DNA of 8,627 nucleotides, from the NCBI GenBank assembly GCA_001821915.1, contig MHOR01000009.1, positions 4,570 to 13,196 of the forward strand, written 5' to 3'. The translations under genes were made by a program, and so were the position numbers. Of this stretch, positions 5,992-8,627 are shown in pieces. Position 1 is the first letter of the stretch; every line of letters begins with the position of its first letter. The notes beneath the pieces are model-generated. The model worked only from the letters and a program-made list of their open reading frames with translations, searched no databases and had not been told where the DNA came from. This DNA comes from Candidatus Staskawiczbacteria bacterium RIFCSPHIGHO2_02_FULL_34_10. GTDB taxonomy: Bacteria; Patescibacteriota; Minisyncoccia; Minisyncoccales; Staskawiczbacteraceae.

Positions 5992-6528
5992 TCATCCAAT
6001 GAAATGCGTAATCTCTAAGATATTATCAGCAACGAAATCTGGCATTAACTTTTTATGTATTCTGGAATAATCCTTTAACTTTCCCAAAAATATGGTTTTG
6101 CATCCTGCTTTTTTACCGGCCTCAATATCAATCAAACTATCACCAATCATATAGGAATTTGATAGGTCTATATTTAGCTCTTTTTGGGCCTGAAGTATCA
6201 AACCTGGCTCTGGTTTGCGACATGCGCACTTTTCTTTCGTGTAATGCGGACAGACATAAATTTTATCAATGATGGCATTACTTTTTTCAAGTTCGGACTG
6301 CATCTTGGCATGAATACTATTTACATCATCTAGTGTCACGAGCCCCCGCGATATACCTCCCTGGTTTGATACCACTACGACTAAAAACTTTTTATTTAGT
6401 TGACTGATTACATCTCTAACATGAGGCAAAAACTCAAACTCACCCCAATTTTTAATGTAATCATGTTCTTTGGCTTTTTTATTTATCACGCCATCCCTGT
6501 CTAAAAAAATGGCTCTTTTTTTAGTCAT
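5992..6528 (-). CDS. HAD-IIIA phosphatase, D-glycero-D-manno-heptose 1,7-bisphosphate phosphatase-like
   Basis: This 178-residue HAD-superfamily phosphatase most closely resembles GmhB, which removes the C7 phosphate from heptose 1,7-bisphosphate, or the histidinol-phosphatase branch. Motif I is FLDRDGVIN with nucleophile Asp10 and acid/base Asp12. Motif II is VVVVSNQGGISRG (50-62). A zinc loop C-P-H-x5-C-A-C (Cys93, His95, Cys101, Cys103) leads into RKPEPG with the motif III Lys105. Motif IV is MIGDSLIDIEAG with Asp130 and Asp134. As I recall it, the zinc loop is shorter than in E. coli GmhB. Length and the DRDGVIN start fit the family, and ATG at 6528 gives a normal N-terminus. The other heptose genes (gmhA, hddA/hldE, hddC) are not in the window, so the true substrate could be another sugar phosphate. 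It lies downstream of the aminotransferase on the same strand, 181 nt away across a large palindrome, and abuts the GT2 stop tail to tail. Confidence 0.88.
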   Translation of the reverse strand: MTKKRAIFLDRDGVINKKAKEHDYIKNWGEFEFLPHVRDVISQLNKKFLVVVVSNQGGISRGLVTLDDVNSIHAKMQSELEKSNAIIDKIYVCPHYTKEKCACRKPEPGLILQAQKELNIDLSNSYMIGDSLIDIEAGKKAGCKTIFLGKLKDYSRIHKKLMPDFVADNILEITHFIG

Positions 6529-6576
6529 ACCTGTTAGCTTTTAAAAATAATCCGACTCATGTTTTTAAAACTTCTC

Positions 6577-6744
6577 TTAGAGACTGCCTGGGAAGCCTCT
6601 TTCGATGATAGATCAAAAATTTTTGAGATGCAAATTTGATAGACCGACAAGGTTTGCACAGAGTGCAAGCCGCGAAGGTATAGCAAGTTTGTAGCCGAAA
6701 ATTTTTGATCTAGCGCGAATACGGGCTTCCCAGGCAGTCTCTTA
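6577..6744. repeat. Long palindrome overlapping the 3' end of the aminotransferase gene
   Basis: The outer arms agagactgcctgggaagcc (6579-6597) and its exact reverse complement (6724-6742) are a perfect 19-nt match. Next inside, agatcaaaaattttt (6610-6624) pairs with gaaaatttttgatct (6697-6711). Then gcaaatttgatagacc pairs imperfectly with the tatagcaagtttgtag region, and the tip is ggtttgcac (6651-6659) against gtgcaagcc (6663-6671). The inner core (6617-6643 and 6679-6704) is clearly related to the 1738-1921 element, while the outer arms and the tip are different sequences. The right arm lies inside coding sequence and the left arm is intergenic. Confidence 0.9.
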
Positions 6745-7837
6745 ACGATTGCGCAACAAATTTAACTTCTTGGTCAGTCATACTATAAAAAATCGGTAAA
6801 CAAAAGTGATGCTCACTCAAATATTCTGTTTTGGGCAACTTTACATCATTGGCTCCGGGAAATACGGGCTGTTTATGTAACGGCAACTCATAAACATATC
6901 CTGATGGTTGAATACCTCTTGCCTCTAATTCCTTATGAACCATACGGCGGTCATGATTTTTCAAGATAATAATATATTTAAAATAATTATGAATTGACTC
7001 TGATTCGGGTTTTATCATTTTTACGCTTAAAACTTCTTTTAATTCTTCATCATAAATCATAGCAATCTCATTTCGTCTTTTAATAAAACTTTCGAGCGCC
7101 GCTAATTGTCGTAGGCCCATTAACGCGGCTACTTCCGGCATTCGCCAATTATACCCCATGTATTTATGATAATTAATATAAATATCTTGCTTAACTTTAC
7201 CAAACTCCCGCATTGCTTTCATTTTTTCTACTAATGTTTCGTCATTAGTAGTAACCATTCCCCCTTCACCGGTGGTCATGACTTTTGTAGAAAAAAAACT
7301 AAAACCTGCTGCGACTCCAAAAGCCCCTGCTTTTATATTTTTTAAACTAGAACCATGGGCTTGAGCGGCATCCTCTAGTAAATATAATTTACGATCCTCG
7401 CAGATTTTTTTTAACTTTAAAGTGCTTTCGGAAACGATTCCACCAATGTGAACTTGCATAATAGCTATGGTATTTTTGGTAATTTTTTTTATAACATCGC
7501 CTTCATCTAAACACATGTTATCCGCGCAATCTGCAAATACAGGTATGCCTCCCGCGTTCAAAATTGCATTAGCCGTAGCAATGAAAGTATTTGATGGTAA
7601 AATCACTTCTTTGCCAGAAACATTTAAAGCTCGACAAATTAATTCCAGCGCAGAAGTGCCGCTATTGCAAGCTACTGCAAACTTTGTTCCAATAAATGCC
7701 GCAAACTCTTTTTCAAATTGAGCGACATATTGACCGTTGGATAAGAAGGACTTTCCATGTAGAATCTCCCGAAATTTTTCAGTAATAAATGTAATATCAT
7801 CTTCTGAAAAATAAGGTTTAGTGGCTGGAATTTTCAT
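6710..7837 (-). CDS. DegT/DnrJ/EryC1/StrS-family PLP-dependent sugar aminotransferase
   Basis: This is a 375-residue fold-type I aminotransferase of the kind that adds an amino group to keto-sugars on nucleotide carriers. Visible features are SNGQYVAQFEKEFAAF (33-48), NSGTSALEL (58-66, phosphate-binding), LLEDAAQAHGSS with Asp156 and Gln159 at the cofactor ring, and FSFFSTKVMTTGEGGM with the Schiff-base Lys185. GYNWRMPEVAALMGLRQL and a C-terminal PLHKQPVF segment also match the family. ATG at 7837 gives MKIPATKPYF, the standard N-terminus; no Shine-Dalgarno sequence is present. The ending is odd: the core seems to finish at AQSLRDCL, and the final residues (RDCLGSPYSR) are encoded by the right arm of a palindromic repeat in which the TAG stop also lies. 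The HAD phosphatase follows on the same strand. The substrate could be a dTDP- or GDP-4-keto-6-deoxysugar (RmlB makes such a product); this is inferred from context only. Confidence 0.92.
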   Translation of the reverse strand: MKIPATKPYFSEDDITFITEKFREILHGKSFLSNGQYVAQFEKEFAAFIGTKFAVACNSGTSALELICRALNVSGKEVILPSNTFIATANAILNAGGIPVFADCADNMCLDEGDVIKKITKNTIAIMQVHIGGIVSESTLKLKKICEDRKLYLLEDAAQAHGSSLKNIKAGAFGVAAGFSFFSTKVMTTGEGGMVTTNDETLVEKMKAMREFGKVKQDIYINYHKYMGYNWRMPEVAALMGLRQLAALESFIKRRNEIAMIYDEELKEVLSVKMIKPESESIHNYFKYIIILKNHDRRMVHKELEARGIQPSGYVYELPLHKQPVFPGANDVKLPKTEYLSEHHFCLPIFYSMTDQEVKFVAQSLRDCLGSPYSR

Positions 7838-7897
7838 AATTTATGTAGAGTCGCGAGATTTAACCGCTTTAGCGGAAAATCCCGACTTAGGGAGGGA

Positions 7898-8036
7898 GGA
7901 ATATGCGAAGCATATTTTCGTCGCCGCTTGGCAATAAAATATTTCATCCGCAAAATAAAGATGTTTCTTTATTTTGCGTCCTCATATTTCATTGCCTTCA
8001 CTTGCTAGAAAATAGGAAAACGCATTTTCATATTCC
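7898..8036. repeat. Large branched inverted repeat
   Basis: The feet ggaatatg (7898-7905) and catattcc (8029-8036) are exact complements. Inside, ggcaataaaatat (7930-7942) pairs with atatttcattgcc (7984-7996) with one mismatch. It is crowned by a perfect 12-nt stem, cgcaaaataaag (7949-7960) with ctttattttgcg (7967-7978), around a 6-nt loop. The left foot can alternatively form its own hairpin (7900-7916). The arms do not visibly match the other palindromes in this window. Confidence 0.75.
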
Positions 8037-8075
8037 CCACGCGCGATTAATTTATATTTGGCTAAGCGAAGAGAG

Positions 8076-8101
8076 GAATAATACATTGCAATGTATTATT
8101 C
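8076..8101. repeat. Perfect 26-nt palindrome
   Basis: Bases 8076-8088 (gaataatacattg) are the exact reverse complement of 8089-8101, with no spacer. As DNA this could be a dimeric protein-binding site or a cruciform. As RNA, with the minimum loop, it gives a stem of about 11 pairs. Confidence 0.8.
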
Positions 8102-8189
8102 TGACCGAGCGACTAAATTTTTAGGGTTGCTTTGAGTAAAACTTTTATTTTCTATTTTTTTATTCTTCAAGCTGAATTCTTTACTTTAA

Positions 8190-8627
8190 TTAAATTGGAG
8201 TTTTAACTATAAATTCTGCAACTTCAGAATTTCTAATAAGAATAGTTCTATTAGTAGTAAATGTTAAACCTTTATTGGGGTTATTTTCAAAACCAAGATA
8301 TATCCTTTCAACATTTCTTTTTTACAATTCTTTTATTGCAGGTTGCAAGTCAGAATCAGAACTTCCTATAATTGCCGTTTTTAATTCCTTGTCGCAAGCT
8401 AATGTAATCATATCTATCGCAATTTTTACATCAACTCCCTTTTCCCTAAAAGTTAATGTTTCATGGCCTTTTATGCATTTTTCCATATGACCCCTGACTC
8501 TGCCGGCAATAATAACTTCAAATCCCTGCTTCTGTAAATTGGTTTTCAATAATCTTTGTTTTTCTATAAGTTCCTTTGATTTTTTAATGGTTTCTGGATG
8601 CTCTGAAAGTTTTCCAAAATAAAATAT
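8190..8627 (-). pseudogene. NYN-domain (PIN-like nuclease, LabA/DUF88 type) gene with in-frame TAA; 5' end outside window
   Basis: The minus-strand frame is open from the right edge (IFYFGKLSEHPETIKKSKEL...), so the TTG at 8549 sometimes taken as a start is internal. It runs through GFEVIIAGRV, FREKGVDVKIAIDM and AIIGSSDSDLQPAIKEL, the NYN signature with conserved acidic residues in VDV and SSDSD. NYN proteins are PIN-like, metal-dependent RNases. A TAA at 8322-8324 then stops the frame, yet the same frame continues for 43 codons with a typical NYN C-terminus (KRNVERIYLGFENNPNKG..., TNRTILIRNSEVAEF) to a second TAA at 8190-8192. TAA here is one base from AAA, and Lys would fit the protein at this point. 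It is therefore best read as a recent nonsense mutation in a gene that should end at 8190; a sequencing error or readthrough remains possible. The first catalytic Asp lies outside the window. Confidence 0.75.

Larger units (their letters stand above)
7838..8189. other. Gene-free, hairpin-rich intergenic region
   Basis: These 352 nt contain no credible gene. An open frame at 7903-8124 is made of the hairpins themselves and has no family features. From 7848 to 8114 at least four hairpins occur in a row: ccgc-ttta-gcgg (7864-7875); aatatgc-gaa-gcatatt (7900-7916); a long stem at 7930-7996; and a perfect palindrome at 8076-8101. A possible closing pair is agtcgc (7849-7854) with gcgact (8109-8114). 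The stretch 8125-8189 is T-rich on the plus strand with nothing recognisable. It separates the NYN gene from the aminotransferase gene and could hold the promoter of the latter, but no clear -35/-10 pair was found. It could be a structured RNA, a MITE or a terminator cluster. Confidence 0.6.

Noticed and set aside
1738..8101. CRISPR array
   Set aside because: The repeats are palindromic elements scattered between genes, not evenly spaced direct repeats with spacers.
7848..8114. tRNA or similar cloverleaf RNA
   Set aside because: The region is far too long and lacks a T-loop (GTTCRA), CCA-type acceptor stem or anticodon arm arrangement.
7903..8124. A 73-codon plus-strand open frame in the gene-free region
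   Set aside because: It is built almost wholly from the arms of the hairpins, has no recognisable domain or ribosome site, and its composition reflects the palindromes.
8322..8324. Stop-codon reassignment as the reason for the in-frame TAA
   Set aside because: rmlA, rmlC and GT2 all end in TAA, TGA ends the GT10 and HAD genes and TAG ends rmlB, the Nudix-like gene and the aminotransferase gene at family-typical positions, so the standard stops are used.
8275..8490. Plus-strand open frame antisense to the NYN gene
   Set aside because: The opposite strand encodes a recognisable NYN domain over the same bases, so this is a shadow.

Overview
The window is AT-rich and gene-dense DNA, almost certainly bacterial. 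It carries part of a cell-surface polysaccharide (dTDP-L-rhamnose and glycosyltransferase) locus. The lack of Shine-Dalgarno sequences before every visible start, the tight gene packing, an intein in a housekeeping-type sugar enzyme and a NYN-domain protein at the edge would fit a Patescibacteria/CPR-type genome. That placement is an inference, not something the sequence proves. TAA, TAG and TGA all serve as normal stops here, so the UGA recoding of Gracilibacteria/SR1 is not supported.

Layout: (1) 1-1728 is the 3' part of rmlB (dTDP-glucose 4,6-dehydratase). It is interrupted by a 356-residue Cys1 intein with two LAGLIDADG motifs, inserted immediately before the catalytic Thr-Asp-Glu of RmlB. 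(2) 1738-1921 is a long nested palindrome. (3) rmlA (1931-2650) runs convergent, with a 2-nt gap, to a Nudix-like gene (2653-3198, minus) whose Nudix box is degenerate. (4) A 55-nt divergent region carries a convincing sigma70-type promoter for the Nudix gene and a lone copy of a repeat arm; rmlC (3254-3817) follows. (5) A short palindrome (3819-3877) has the same arms as the 1738-1921 element. (6) Two glycosyltransferases follow: a GT10/fucosyltransferase-like protein and a GT2 protein, overlapping by 4 nt. (7) Convergent to these, on the minus strand, are a DegT/StrS-type PLP aminotransferase (6710-7837) and a GmhB-like HAD phosphatase (5992-6528), separated by a third palindrome whose right arm encodes the aminotransferase C-terminus. 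(8) 7838-8189 has no gene but is packed with hairpins. (9) At the right edge is a NYN-domain gene (minus, 5' end outside the window) broken by one in-frame TAA.

How the genes fit together: RmlB, RmlA and RmlC supply three of the four steps from glucose-1-phosphate to dTDP-L-rhamnose (RmlD is not in the window). The aminotransferase and the HAD phosphatase suggest further nucleotide-sugar modification (an amino sugar, and possibly a heptose or other sugar phosphate). The two glycosyltransferases would assemble sugars onto a surface glycan.

Most unusual items: the RmlB intein with atypical C-terminal splicing residues; a family of palindromic elements with a shared core but different, self-complementary outer arms, apparently nested in one case; the nonsense-interrupted NYN gene; and the hairpin-rich gene-free stretch.
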